Shown here piece by piece: positions 12,001-23,689 of a DNA stretch of 64,000 bases. Every line of letters starts with the position of its first letter. Position 1 is the stretch's first letter. The stretch comes from Nymphaea colorata. Its lineage: Eukaryota > Streptophyta > Magnoliopsida > Nymphaeales > Nymphaeaceae. The notes below the pieces were generated by a model. The model ran no database searches. It had not been told where the DNA came from and saw nothing but the letters and a program-made list of their open reading frames with translations. The DNA lies in assembly GCF_008831285.2 (NCBI RefSeq), contig NC_045146.1, positions 6,522,972-6,586,971 on the forward strand, read 5' to 3'. Both the position numbers and the translations under genes were made by a program.

Positions 12001-13189
12001 GATAGGATGTGAGGGTGTGTAATCACCCCAAAATTTTGATACGCTCTTTTATCAAAACACGAGACCCAATTTTTGATCCAAATCATATCCAAAGCTCAAG
12101 TTTAAATCCAAATCAAGCATTTCAAACCCAAAATTCAAATCAAGTTCAAAACGACAAAATTCGAGCGTCGCGCGTGCACGGGCCTTCCTTTTGTTTTAAG
12201 AACTGATTTCTCACACCAAAACGTTATTAAAACCCAAGTCGCACACTCGAACGAGTCGACAACGGACAAAATCCAAAATCGAACTTAAAACGAGTCCAGA
12301 GTCACTCGAAATGGAGTCGGCCACCCATTTTTAATAATTTTTTTTCTTTTTCCACATCTTAAATAAATAAAAAAATGTGTTTTATGCTTCCTATTTAAAC
12401 AACATTTTTATTTTATTTTGTTAGATTTTATTTAAATTTATTTTTTTTTTTAAAAAGGGAGTTTTCTATGTCGCACAAGGATGCGATCGCCTGTGATGAT
12501 GCAGTGCGCAGAAGCGTGTTGAGCGCTCCCGCGCGCATAGTACCGCAGTGCCGGGAGCTGTTGCGCCTGGCGCGTGACAGTGCCCGGCAGGGGCCTGCAG
12601 CAGCGCAGGACCCTCCCCTTTCCTTGCAAAAACTGCCCCTTAGGAGGCGGTTTTGGCTTCTTTGGGTGGGCAATAGCCCTGCCCACACCTCGAAAAGGTG
12701 TTTGCAGGGCTAATGGCCTATCCCATTTAGTCAAAACATATTTTTCTAAAAAAAATTTGGAAATAATTCAAAATCATGTGAAATTCGGATGAAAATATTG
12801 TGAAATTCAAAAAAATTCAAATTTTGAGTTTTGGCTCCAAAACTCTTTATAAATACCCCCACAATCTCCCCTCTTGGGTAAGAGCTAGCTCTTCGAGAGA
12901 TTCTAGTAAATTTTCACTTGAGGACTTAGAGTTTTCTTAACTCTCTTGTTCCATTTCCCTCTTTCTCTTTCCGTCTCACTCCCTCTCCTTCTCCAACCTT
13001 GGAGTAAACTTTATCAAGCAACAACTTTTCAAGGGAGCACGAAGATCTCTTGGAGGCTACATTGTCATCATCGTCGAACTTCACTCAAGGAGATCTAGGA
13101 TCAATCCAAGCTAAGGTGTCTATTTTCTCTAAGTCATTCTCATTAGAGGTATGTAATCACCATCCCTCTCATTTCTCTCTTATTTTCAT

Positions 13190-14090
13190 TCCTCTCTTCT
13201 TCATCACACTATGACCATATGAGATAGCTCTCTCGATCTATATTTTAGAGTCAATAGGTTATGTTCGAGTGCACTGGGAGCATGAAAAGATGAGATGATA
13301 TTTTATTTTATGAATAAATCATGTTTTTTCCTTTTTTGAATATATTTTTGTTGTTGTTGTACTTTCTATTCATGAATATATTCTTGTTGTTATTGCTATT
13401 TTTTTTCTTGAACATAGTCTTGTTGTTCTATTATTTTTTCCCTTCTTCATCTCCTCGTGGCCATACAAGATAGCTCTAAAATCTCTATTTTAGAGTCAAA
13501 AGGTTATTCTTAAGTGCACCAGGATGCATGAGAAGGTGAAGTAATCTTTCATTTTATGATTAAATCATGTTCTTTCTTTTCTGAGATATAGTCTTGTTAT
13601 TGTTGCTTTATTTCCTCTCTTCTTCATCTCCCTATGGCCGTACGAGATAGTCTTCCAACCTCTATTTTAGAGTCGAGAAGGTATGCTCGAGTGCACCGAG
13701 AGCTTGAGAATATGAGACAATATTTCATTTTATGATTATATTATGCTCTTTCTTTTCATGAATACATTCTTGTTGTTCTTTTGCTTTCTCCTATTTTTCT
13801 CTCTTCTTCCTCTCCCCATGGCCAAAGGAGATAGCTCTCAATCTCTAATTTTGGAGTCAAGAGGCTATGCTCGAGTGCATCGGGAGCATGAGAAGATGAA
13901 ATGATTTTTCATTTTCATGTTTGATTTATGTTATTTCATTTCTTGAAAATAGTCTTGTCTTGCTTCCCCCTTTCTCTCTTCCTCATTTCCCCATGGCCAA
14001 AGGAGGTAGCTCTCAATCTCTATTTTAGAGTCAATAGACTATGCTCAAAGTACACCGGGAGCATCGGAAGATGAGATGGTAAATCATTTT
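13190..14090 (+). repeat. Five degenerate tandem units of about 180 bp inside copy A
   Basis: The core (GAGATAGCTCTC..., TTTTAGAGTC, GTGCACCGGGAGCATGAGAAG, then a T-rich tail) recurs with GAGTC at about 13248, 13493, 13671, 13855 and 14029. Spacings are 245, 178, 184 and 174. Copy B keeps only the last three full units and part of a fourth (GAGTC at 24903, 25080, 25264 and 25430). Confidence 0.85.
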
Positions 14091-14123
14091 ATAGTTACAT
14101 CATGTCCTCCCTCCTAGTTGAAC

Positions 14124-14126
<3 letters not shown>

Positions 14127-14166
<40 letters not shown>
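14127..14166. repeat. (TC)n microsatellite
   Basis: About 20 uninterrupted TC units. The equivalent site in copy B (about 25526-25541) is much shorter. Confidence 0.95.
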
Positions 14167-14168
<2 letters not shown>

Positions 14169-15733
14169 TCCTTGAATATTGTCTATATATTATCCATGCA
14201 TAGTTGTTTGGTTTCTCATTTATATGTGAAGGTATGGTGAGAATGAGAGTGTGGTTTTGGGTTTTTTATCTTTATCTTCATATTAATTTTTGAGGTTGGG
14301 ACTTGTTCAACCCGATAAAAACTCTCACGAAATATGTACATTTCAATATGCATTTGCATATCATTTTGTTTGTTAGTTTCCTTTTTAACCATCCGATCAC
14401 GAACCTTAATGAGCGCCTTATCGTGTGGATTGGTTCTCTTCCATACCCAACGGTGGAAGAAAACATATTTCCCTATAACAAACAAAATGACTATGTTCTA
14501 TGTTCATACATAAAAAAAAATAATTAAAATCATAGTTTCCAAAACCTTTCCAAAAGAAACTCTCTCTAATGCGGCCTTAGAGACTTAGATTAGACTCTTT
14601 TCAAGTCATTTCATGATTTTTATTCTCATGGATACATGTATGTATATACGTATTATATACGTATACATATACATGAATACCTTTCTTCATCTTTCTCTCT
14701 TTATGATTTAATATATGTGCTTTTTTTAATTAAACTCTCATATATGTATATATAAATATATCAATATACGTGTATTACATTTTAAAATCTCTCTCTCTTT
14801 CTAAAACGATCTTCTCTTCTCTACTTGATCTAAACATCATTTTCATAACTTTTCATATATGTATTTGAATAAGTATCTCTCTCTTTTGAAATCTTTGATT
14901 TTATGATTTTCAATATATCTTTCTCTCTTCCTTTCTCTATATCTTTCTTGGGATGTAGTCTTTCATCTTTTTCATTTTTTTGAACTTTCATTCTCTCATG
15001 TTTTTCTTATTTACCGACTTCACCAAGACCAAAATTAATTAATGACCCAATCTTGGAATCATGCTTGAGGGACTGCTACCCAAATCCATTTTCAAAAATT
15101 TTTCCTCCTTATATATGATAATTATGAAAACAAAAATCTTAGATGTATGCTATGGTAAGATTGTTCCTAGATGAATGTTGTGGTAAAAATGCTTTATTCT
15201 CTTTTAATCTTGTAGGATCAATGCATTCATGCATCTACATTCACTTAACATCACAAATGAGTACAATCACATCTCTAAAAAAACTTAAGCAACATGAGAT
15301 GGAGCTCTAATTAGGTAGTAACCGAATTAGAGTAAAATCTCAAACCTACTTGAAGTCTTAAGAGAACACTAAAATGATTTCAAAATTATTTCTCAAGCTT
15401 TCCAAATGATATTTATAAATATTTCCTATTCCTAATTTTCCCTAAAATATTTCACATTCTCAATGTGATTCTTCAAAAACCTCTTTAAAAATTTGAAACA
15501 TTAAAACTTTTAATATTTTTCTACACCGCATATAAAATGAAAAAGATGTTCAAGCCAAAGTCAAATACATCAATAATAATTATATCCCTTAGGAAGATTA
15601 CCCCCGGTAAAGGTGCCAGGAACGGTCGATCCTCGTACCGACGGGCGAGTCTTTTTCTCTCTCATTTTCAAAACAAAACTCATTTTTCTGGAGCACTCCA
15701 AACACCAAAAATTTTTGGGGATGTGAACAGGGT

Positions 15734-16577
15734 GATAGGCTCAGTTGTGACTAAGGCTAGTGGAAATGGATCATCATTGGTCAGGTATGCTAGGCCAAGA
15801 TGGCCAAGCATGCAAGCATAGACCAGAATAGGGCTTGGGCATTGGTCGAGTGCGGTCAACTATGGCTCAACCATGAGAAGCCGGGTGAGGGCTAGGGTTC
15901 AAGTGGCTAGGCACAACCATGACAAGCTAGGACCTGCTAAGGACAAGGGCCAATTTGCCGAGGGTCAATTATTGGTTAAAGCAGCTGCAGTATCGCAACA
16001 ACCTGCAACTAGGGCTTGGTTCTAGTATGGAGTAGATTGCATGCCAGGAAATGTCACACAAGTACAAGCCACAATGGTGTGAAGAAGGCCAAGATCAGAC
16101 AAGAGAAACACCACAAACCACATGTTCGATGAATCGTGCAAGTTGATGGGAGGATTTGCTCATCATGTCCAGGGAATAGAGAACCAACAGTTGACAAGTA
16201 GGTTTATCTACCAAGTCAGTGAATGGTAGGACTTGTCTTCCAAGAGAGCAAGCACTCTCAGTCCTTCCTCTTCCTAGCACATGTGTGGGTCTAGCAGGGA
16301 CCCATCTTGTGGATTGGGCAAGATGTTGGTCACGGATTGGGCTTAACTTGGGTTGAGCCTAGGGGCACTACTCAGCTTTGGCACAAGCTCCTACCATGTA
16401 GCAGGCTGGAGGAGTAGGGTAGTCATGGCTTGTTGGTCATGGCCAGAGTGCATGAGTTGGTGTCAATCACGGACACATCCGGTGTGGGCTAGTGCTAAGT
16501 GGCCAGCAGCGTGGAGCTAACCTCCTTCTATGGCTCCAAAATGTGCTACAGCATGCAGATGCAGGGTGTGCAAGAAG
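15734..16577. repeat. Block downstream of copy A, shared with copy B
   Basis: It starts ACAGGGTGATAGGCTCAG and matches 27144-28183. The first about 160 bp differ at roughly 8-10% of sites. From about 15895 to 16577 I count only about five differences in about 680 bp against 27500-28183. A 61-residue chance frame (16095-16280, minus) is identical in both copies (27700-27885). About 170 bp present in copy B (27241-27410) is missing here at a GCATG-like junction near 15809. No protein family is recognised; it may be the internal leader of a retroelement. Confidence 0.8.
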
Positions 16578-16697
16578 GGCTTCTCATGGAGAAATGTACA
16601 TATATACATGTTATATATGTATACATGTACATGAATACATTTCTTCATCTTTCTCTCGTTATGATTTAACATATGGGCTTTTTTTAAATAAACTCTC
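16578..16697 (+). repeat. Left part of LTR-like repeat copy C
   Basis: At 16578 the sequence jumps from the block above to text equivalent to about 14625-14735 in copy A (TTCTCATGGA, then ATACATGTACATGAATAC, then ATGATTTAACATATG). The 5' part of the repeat is absent. The copia element interrupts it at 16697, and it resumes at 21877. Confidence 0.8.
16693..16697. repeat. Copia target site duplication, left (CTCTC)
   Basis: It is identical to 21877-21881. The uninterrupted paralogous site reads AAACTCTCATATAT at about 14731 (copy A) and about 26161 (copy B), confirming a single CTCTC before insertion. Confidence 0.93.
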
Positions 16698-16983
16698 TGT
16701 AGAAACACTCAACACACGAAGGAAGAAGAAAGGAACAAACGGTATACGTGGAAAAACCTCAGAAAGAGAAAAAAACCACGGGGAAGCTCTAACCTAGGTG
16801 CACCACCGCAACCCTAGGAGAGAGAAAATCTATTCACTTAACTCAACAATTACACATAAGTGAAGAATATATAAGAGGGAGAGAAAGAGTGCCGCCTAGG
16901 GTACCGAGCCAGCCTCGATACCCATGCCCCATGGGACCGGGTCCAGATATGGACCCGGTTCCCCATTACAATCTATTTTAACA
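16698..16983 (-). repeat. Copia 3' LTR
   Basis: 286 bp. On the coding strand it starts TGTTAAAATAG and ends TTTCTACA. It is aligned without gaps to the 5' LTR, with 14 mismatches by my count. Confidence 0.95.
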
Positions 16984-17970
16984 CTCCCCCTCAAGCTTGG
17001 CATACATGTCAAACATGCCAAGCTTGCTAACATTTTTCTCAAATTGAGATGTACATAAAGACTTAGTTAAGACATCAGCAATTTGATCTTCAGACTTCAT
17101 ATAGGGCAGGATCAACTCCTTTGAATCTATGTGTTCCCGTATGAAGTGGCGATCGATCTCCACATGTTTGGTTCTTTCGTGCAGAACTGGATTGTTTGCC
17201 AAGTTAATAGCCGACTTGTTGTCACAATACATCCTCATCTTCTCTTCCATTTTCACCCCAATATCTGCTAAAAGAATTTTGAGCCATAACATTTCTGTAA
17301 CCCCCATACCAATCGCCCTGTATTCAGCCTCAGCACTGGACTTGGAACAAACTTCTTGTCTCTTACTTCTCCATACCACCAGGTTACCTCCAAGAAAGAT
17401 GCACTATCCTGTGGTAGACCTTCTAGTATCTATGCATCTTGCCCAGTCGGCGACAGAGTATCCTTCAATGCTGAGTTGACCTTGTCGAGTATAGAGCAGT
17501 CCTTTCCCTGGGTCATTCTTTAAGTATCTCAATACTCTTTCAGCACTTTTCCAATGACAATCAGTAGGGGCATGCATAAACTGACTTAACACACCCACAG
17601 CATACGTAATATCTGGGTGAGTAAGAGTGAGATAAATGAGTTTACCAACCAGCCGCTGATACCTCCCTTTTCCTTCCTCATCCAAGTTCGTCCCAGTTTT
17701 GATACTTATCCTTGTGCCAGACTCCATTGGAGTAAGAAAGGGCCTGCATCCCAGTTTACCTATCTCTTTTAGAAGATCCAAAGTGTATTTCCTTTGGCTC
17801 ATAACAAGTCCAGTCTCAGATCGTGCGATCTCAATTCCCAAAAAATACCTCAATTTACCCAGATCTTTGAGATCGAATTCAGCAGCTAACGTTTCTTTCA
17901 TCTTCCTTTTTTCTTCTTCGTCATCACTTGTGACAATCATATCATCAACATATACAAGTAGAAAGCTCAC
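16978..17970 (-). pseudogene. Copia RT C-terminal half and RNase H
   Basis: The frame 17404-17970 opens with LLVYVDDMIVTS (catalytic YVDD), followed by DLGKLRYFLGIEI, KYTLDLLKEIG and LVGKLIYLTLTHPDI. All are standard copia RT blocks. It stops with TAG at 17404-17406, within RRSTTG. The next segment, 16978-17379 in the same frame, has SSAEAEYRAI, DNKSAINLA, HERTKHVEID and IADVLTKSL of copia RNase H, then the natural end. An in-frame TAG at 17983-17985 cuts the link to the upstream RT half. The product would copy element RNA in a virus-like particle; here it cannot be made intact. Confidence 0.93.
16984..16992 (-). promoter_or_regulatory. Polypurine tract
   Basis: GAGGGGGAG on the minus strand, directly abutting the 3' LTR; the expected primer for plus-strand DNA synthesis. 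Confidence 0.85.
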
Positions 17971-18047
17971 CAGACCATTTCTCTACTTGATGAAGAGGGT
18001 GTGATCACCATTTCCTTGTTTATATCCATCAGTCTTCATCACAACCA

Positions 18048-19454
18048 TTAGTCTTTCAAACCACGCTCTAGGGGACTGCTTGAGACCATACAATGCTTTA
18101 GATAACAACACTTTCCGTTCTGCGCATATCCAGGCGGCATGCTCATATAGACTTCTTCCTCAAGGTGACCATTCAAGAAGGCATTCTTGACATCAAGTTG
18201 GTCCATGCTCCACTTCTTTTGCACTGCCAGAGCTAAGATGACCCTTATTGTCTTCAGTTTAGCAACGGGAGCGAACGTCTCTAGATAGTCAATCTCATAT
18301 TTCTGGCTAAACCCCTTTGCAACGAGACGAGCTTTATAGCGTTCTACAATGCCATCAGGTTTGTACTTCACAGTAAAGACCCACTTGGAACCAACTAAGT
18401 GAGTTCCCTTGGGAATATCAACAACCTCCCACGTATTGTTCTTTAGCAGGGCGTCCATCTCCTCTGTCATGGCCTGTAGCCATTTAGGATCCTCCCTGGC
18501 ATCTTCCACTGACCTAGGAATAACAGCCACAGATAAAGAGGTAATAAAGCACTTATAGTCTTTACTGAGTTTAGCATACGAAACAAATCTCTGAATAGGA
18601 TGAGAAGTACATGACCTGGTGCCTTTGCGCAGGGCTATGAGAAGATCTTCATTCATTGGACTTGGATCATCCGGGGAGCTCACAAGATTGGGATTGGTAA
18701 CATCAACAACCTCCATCACATCCTTCTTCTTCCTGTTGTATACCTGACCAAACAAATGATCACGGGACTGTTCTTCCACAGGGCCCCCCTCCATCTGACT
18801 GTCTCTGTCCTCACTGACTGTATCTACCACACTCGGAGAACTAGTCGTGTAATCCAAGAAATCCGTGAACTGAATCAACTGATCCGAAGAATACTCTTCC
18901 ACTCTCTCACCTAGACACTCCTCCTGAAGAGGATTCGCAGGAAAGTATGCCTCATGTTCATGAAAGGTAACATCCCTGGAGACATATACTCTGGAAGTGC
19001 TAGGATCGACACACTTGTATCCCTTCTGGGTGGAGGAATACCTCAAAAAGACCGCTTTGATGGACCGAGGATCAAGTTTCTTGAGAGTGGGACTATGATC
19101 ATGGACAAAGCAAACACACCCAAACACCTGAGGGGTCAAAGGCCAGAGATTCTTAGTAGGCCACAAAACATAATAAGGGGAATGACCATTCAACACACAA
19201 GTAGGCATACGGTTAATGAGACGAGCACTAGTGAGAAGTGCATCACCCCAGTACCGCTTAGGGACACGACGTTGAAACATAATGGCCCGGGTGATATTTA
19301 ACAAATGACGGTTCTTCCTTTCAGCCACGCCATTCTGAGGAGGTGTGTAGCTACAGGATGTTTCATGTATAATACCCTTGCTTAGCAAGAAGTCATCAAG
19401 GGATTGGGAGACATACTCTCGAGCATTGTCAGTACGAAGGGCCTGAACAGAGGT
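18048..19454 (-). pseudogene. Copia integrase C-terminal half and RT N-terminal half
   Basis: From just after the TAG at 19455-19457 the frame reads [11 protein letters not shown] (second catalytic Asp), then [14 protein letters not shown] (catalytic Glu), then [11 protein letters not shown] and [12 protein letters not shown]. It continues into [48 protein letters not shown] and [18 protein letters not shown]. Near 18105-18125 a frameshift moves the [16 protein letters not shown] block into another frame, and the original frame ends at 18048. The integrase and RT catalytic residues present are otherwise well preserved, suggesting a fairly recent loss of function. Confidence 0.93.
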
Positions 19455-19799
19455 CTAGAATTGAGTTTCAACAAATGCAACGAAGTTTTTGACAATGCCA
19501 GGAACTTCACTACGTTCTTTCAACAAATACATGAACGTACACCGAGAGTAGTCATCAATAAGAGTCATGAAATAATGAAAACCACGACAAGTGGGTACTC
19601 TCGAAGGACCCCAAACATCAGAGTGAACCAAAGCAAATGGACGGCTGGTTTTATTGAACAAAATAGGGTATGAGGCCCTAACATGCTTAGACAACTGACA
19701 CACTTCACAGGCGAAGGTGTCCAAAGAAATAGACTGAAACATCTTAGGAAACAACTGTTTAATCAACTGAAAAAGAAGATGACCAAGTCTCTCGTGCTA
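19455..19799 (-). pseudogene. Copia integrase N-terminal part (GAG-pre-integrase and core start)
   Basis: After the TAG at 19797-19799 the frame reads HERLGH (the HHCC histidines), then CEVCQLSKH (the Cys pair), then LVHSDVWGPSRV, where the Asp is the first of the DDE triad, and FHYFMTLIDDYSRCTFMYLL. It ends at a TAG at 19455-19457. The segment between two stops holds the zinc-binding domain and the start of the catalytic core that would insert element DNA. Confidence 0.92.
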
Positions 19800-20738
19800 G
19801 CGCATAATAACGGATCTGTCCTCCACGCCAGACAACTGTCCACTGGTGGCTGAAATCAAAGCAGAAGCAACCTGTACTGGCATTCTGTAGAGACCATCAA
19901 TAGCTGAACCAATCACAATCTTCTGCCTCGTCCCCAAGTCCTGCAGGAAACAACGATCAGCAGAGAATATTAGATTACAGTTTAGCTCTTTGGTAATACT
20001 ACTGACAGATAACAAATTTACAAGAATATTGGGAACATGCAGGGCATTATGAAGACAATATTTGTTCAGTAATGATAAACTCCCTTTTCCAGCCACAGAA
20101 ATAGAAGAACCATCAGCCATAGAGACACGCTGCTGCCCAGAAGTCAACTTGTATTCTTGAAACGTCTTAGGGTCCCCGGTCATATGATGAGTAGCCCCAC
20201 TGTCAACAATCCAATCACTGAGAGAGGAATTACCTTGATCACTAGTAGCAACAAGAGCCGGAGCTAACTTAGCTCCATCAGACGTAGATGTGTCCTCTGA
20301 CGTAGTAGAAAGACAACTGATATAAGCTTGTAGTTCCTTGATTTGATCCAGGGAAAGCCTCGACTTTTCACCACTTGAAGAACCACTCTGATTTGAGTCT
20401 TGCACAAGAGAACCTCGCCGACTAGACGGAGGGAGACCACGAACAAGTCTCTTCTCAGGGTGAAGATCCCAACAAAAGTCAACAGAATGTCCTGACTTGT
20501 GACAATGGGTACATCGCCTAACAGGGCGCTGGCCAGGCACAGAAGAACGGCTGACAAAGGCCGAGGGACCACTCCCATGACTAGGGTCAATATGCATCAC
20601 TTGGCGTCTTTGTTCCTCGGATTCCACTCTGGCATATACATCTTCTATTCCAGGAATCTCATCACAGTTGAGAATTTGACTCTGAATGGATTCAAATTCA
20701 TCACGCAAGCCTCCAAGGAAAAGGAACGTTCGGTCCAT
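19797..20738 (-). pseudogene. Copia gag C-terminal part, zinc knuckle and protease
   Basis: The 313-residue frame contains LGGLRDEFESIQSQIL of the copia gag domain. It also has a CX2CX4HX4C zinc knuckle (CTHCHKSGHSVDFC, residues 76-89) and the aspartic protease active site WIVDSGATHHMTG (Asp at residue 179). It ends at an in-frame TAG at 19797-19799, exactly where the integrase region should continue. Upstream it is cut off by a TGA at 20781-20783. Confidence 0.93.
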
Positions 20739-20783
20739 CCATTCCTTTTCCCAGTACCGGGCATCATCGGAACCACAGTCTCA

Positions 20784-21272
20784 ATTATCATTCACATGAT
20801 AATCAAGTTCCTCCCACTTAGTTTTCAGGGCTGCATAGAAGGAGGCAACAGACAAGTCACCCTGTTTCAGATAATAAATACTGCGTTTAATCTGGTACAT
20901 ACGCAGAACCCTTTTCTTGCGACCATACATCCTCGCAAGCACAGTCTACATATCAAACGAAGTCGGCTTCCGCAGAATAAGAGGCTGAATATCAGCGGAC
21001 ACAGAGCTGATGATCCACACCTTAACCTGTCTGTCTTCCAACACCCAAGTCGCCCATTGCGGATCAGTTTTGCTGGGTGCCGGTTTGTCGCCTGTGATAT
21101 AGGGGAGACGACCACAGCTCGTTATCCCAATCTCGAGAGCAGCAGACCGAGAGAGATAGTTATCTTTAGTCAGACGAATGGGCGTGACCTGGACCGGCAA
21201 GTTCTCGCTCTTGGGAGTGTTGCCCGCGTCAAAGGTCACATCACTTTTAGGTGCGATCTCTTCCGCCATCAC
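20784..21272 (-). pseudogene. Copia gag N-terminal part
   Basis: The first ATG candidate at 21272 starts MMAEEIAPKSDVTFD and leads into LTKDNYLSRSAALEI and GDKPAPSKTDPQWATW, typical of plant copia gag (DUF4219/UBN2-like). A TAG at 20946-20948 follows FDM where a Trp is usual. The same frame then continues (VLARMYGRKK, YYLKQGDLSVASFYAALK) to a TGA at 20781-20783, again at a usual Trp position. Gag forms the particle; this copy is broken twice. Confidence 0.9.
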
Positions 21273-21577
21273 AAGCAGTCAAGTCAGACGCAACACCAGG
21301 CAGCAACAAGACGAAACTGATCCGCAATCGGCGGCGGCGCTGGATCGTCCGACGACGGAAAAGAGAGACACCCACGGCAGCAGAAACTTCAGAAGGCAAC
21401 CGGCGGCGGCGCTGGATCGTCCGACGGCGGCGGCGAAGAAAGAACTTCGACAGTGGCTACACGGAAACTGGCGGCACAGGAAACCCCAACGGCGGCCGAA
21501 AAAAAAACTCCAAAGGCGATAGCGGCGCAGGGATGACGGCGGAAACACGAGATGCAAACGAATGATCTCACCAACCT

Positions 21578-21590
21578 GGCTCTGATACCA
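21578..21590 (-). promoter_or_regulatory. Primer-binding site (tRNA-iMet)
   Basis: TGGTATCAGAGCC on the minus strand, directly adjacent to the 5' LTR. It is the usual PBS of plant copia elements. Confidence 0.95.
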
Positions 21591-21876
21591 TGTAGAAATA
21601 TGCAACACATGAAGGAAGAAGAAAGGAACACACGGTATACGTGGAAAAACCTCAGAAAGAGGAAAAAACCACGGAGAAGCTCTAGCCTAGGTGCACCACC
21701 GCAACGCTAGGAGAGAGAAAATCTATTCACTTAACTCAACAATTACACATAAGTGAAGAATATATAAGAGGGAGAGAAAGAGTGCTACCTAGGGTATCGA
21801 GCCAGCCTCGGTACCCATGCCCCATGGGACCGGGTCCAGATATGGACCCGGTTCCCCATTACAATCTATTTTCACA
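21591..21876 (-). repeat. Copia 5' LTR
   Basis: 286 bp, coding strand TGTGAAAATAG...TTTCTACA. Differences from the other LTR are spread along the length and are mostly transitions. Confidence 0.95.
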
Positions 21877-22957
<1,081 letters not shown>

Positions 22958-23689
22958 GAGACCGTGATGGGACCTGTCATCGTTTGGCTATAATTATAAT
23001 TGATCTATTTCTACTAACTTAAACATCTCATACATTGCTGATGATAAAGCATGTCCCCTACTTTGGCATTGACCTCATCGGCATTTCATTACATTTCTTG
23101 GTGATTGTATTTGCTTTCTTGCATATAAAACTAATTGAGGAAGATCAACCAAGTACACCTAGATCTAAAATCAAGTACAACCCTCCTCAATTTAAAGCTT
23201 GATTGAAAACAATGCTTGTTCTTCTATTTATTTTAACCATCATCTTAGGCAACGTTACATTAGAGACAACTGATTTTGCGTGATTTCTCATATTTGAAAT
23301 TCCTCATACCTATTTGTCCTGGTCATCATGTTGCCCGACTTAGTCTTAGGCGGTAGCACAAGACCAAGCTTTACAAGTAGACCACACATTGGGCAGGAAA
23401 GACCCCTAGTTAGTACCATCAGTGGTAAGTTGTTGTATATCGATGAACGATCAAGAAGAAGTTGATGAACTTTACCTTTAGTTGCCTAAGGAAGAATCTA
23501 TGCTCGTACCAAGCCATTTGGCTAAAGTATATAAGCATAACTTGACATTGGATTATCGTGACACAAAATTATCTCAATTAGGTCCCTATACCAATTTTTC
23601 TACAAAAAATTATTTCAAGTGATATATGGTTGTGCGTAAAACCTTGTGTGATGTTTTACAACCTCATTATATACATCTACTTCATATTA
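22958..23689. other. No gene seen
   Basis: AT-rich sequence between the end of repeat copy C and the plant-mobile-domain remnant. It contains no convincing frame, PBS or repeat. Confidence 0.4.

Larger units (their letters stand above)
12001..15733 (+). repeat. Long LTR-like repeat, copy A
   Basis: This is the most complete of three related copies in the window. It begins near 12008 with TGTGAGGGTGTGTAATCACCCC. It carries a TATA box (TTTATAAATA, 12845-12854) followed by CT-rich leader sequence, and ends near 15733 in GGGGATGTGAACA. The TG...CA ends, TATA box and size are compatible with a long gypsy LTR (Tekay/Del class LTRs reach several kb) or a LARD. No target duplication, PBS or PPT was confirmed, so the class is an inference. 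A GC-rich island lies at about 12470-12660, unlike the AT-rich surroundings. No long open frame is present. Confidence 0.65.
16698..21876 (-). mobile_element. Ty1/copia LTR retrotransposon, full length but decayed
   Basis: Both LTRs are 286 bp (16698-16983 and 21591-21876), starting TGTAGAAA and ending ACA on the plus strand. They are flanked by the 5-bp target duplication CTCTC at 16693-16697 and 21877-21881. On the minus strand the 5' LTR is followed by TGGTATCAGAGCC (21578-21590), the standard initiator-Met tRNA primer-binding site. A polypurine tract (GAGGGGGAG, 16984-16992) precedes the 3' LTR. Coding order is gag, protease, integrase, RT, RNase H, which is diagnostic of copia. I count 14 substitutions and no gaps between the LTRs (about 5%). 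Six in-frame stops and at least one frameshift make it non-autonomous. The empty site is visible in copies A and B. Confidence 0.97.

Noticed and set aside
12428-12792. Overlapping frames in a GC-rich island inside the LTR-like repeat
   Set aside because: GC-rich DNA lengthens chance frames; four overlapping frames on both strands with no motif argue against coding.
15590-15660. Possible rRNA-like segment in the GGTAAAGGTGCC/ACGGGCGAGT block
   Set aside because: It recurs in all three copies of the repeat at the same place near its 3' end and does not extend into any rRNA; it is part of the repeat.
16095-16280. A 61-residue minus frame identical to one at 27700-27885
   Set aside because: The identity reflects the nearly identical DNA tract, not protein selection; no motif and no conserved context.
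18954-19301. Long plus-strand open frames across the copia element (also 17129-17479, 19404-19673, 20499-21320, 21178-21565)
   Set aside because: They are antisense shadows of the minus-strand gag-pol and lack any family motif.
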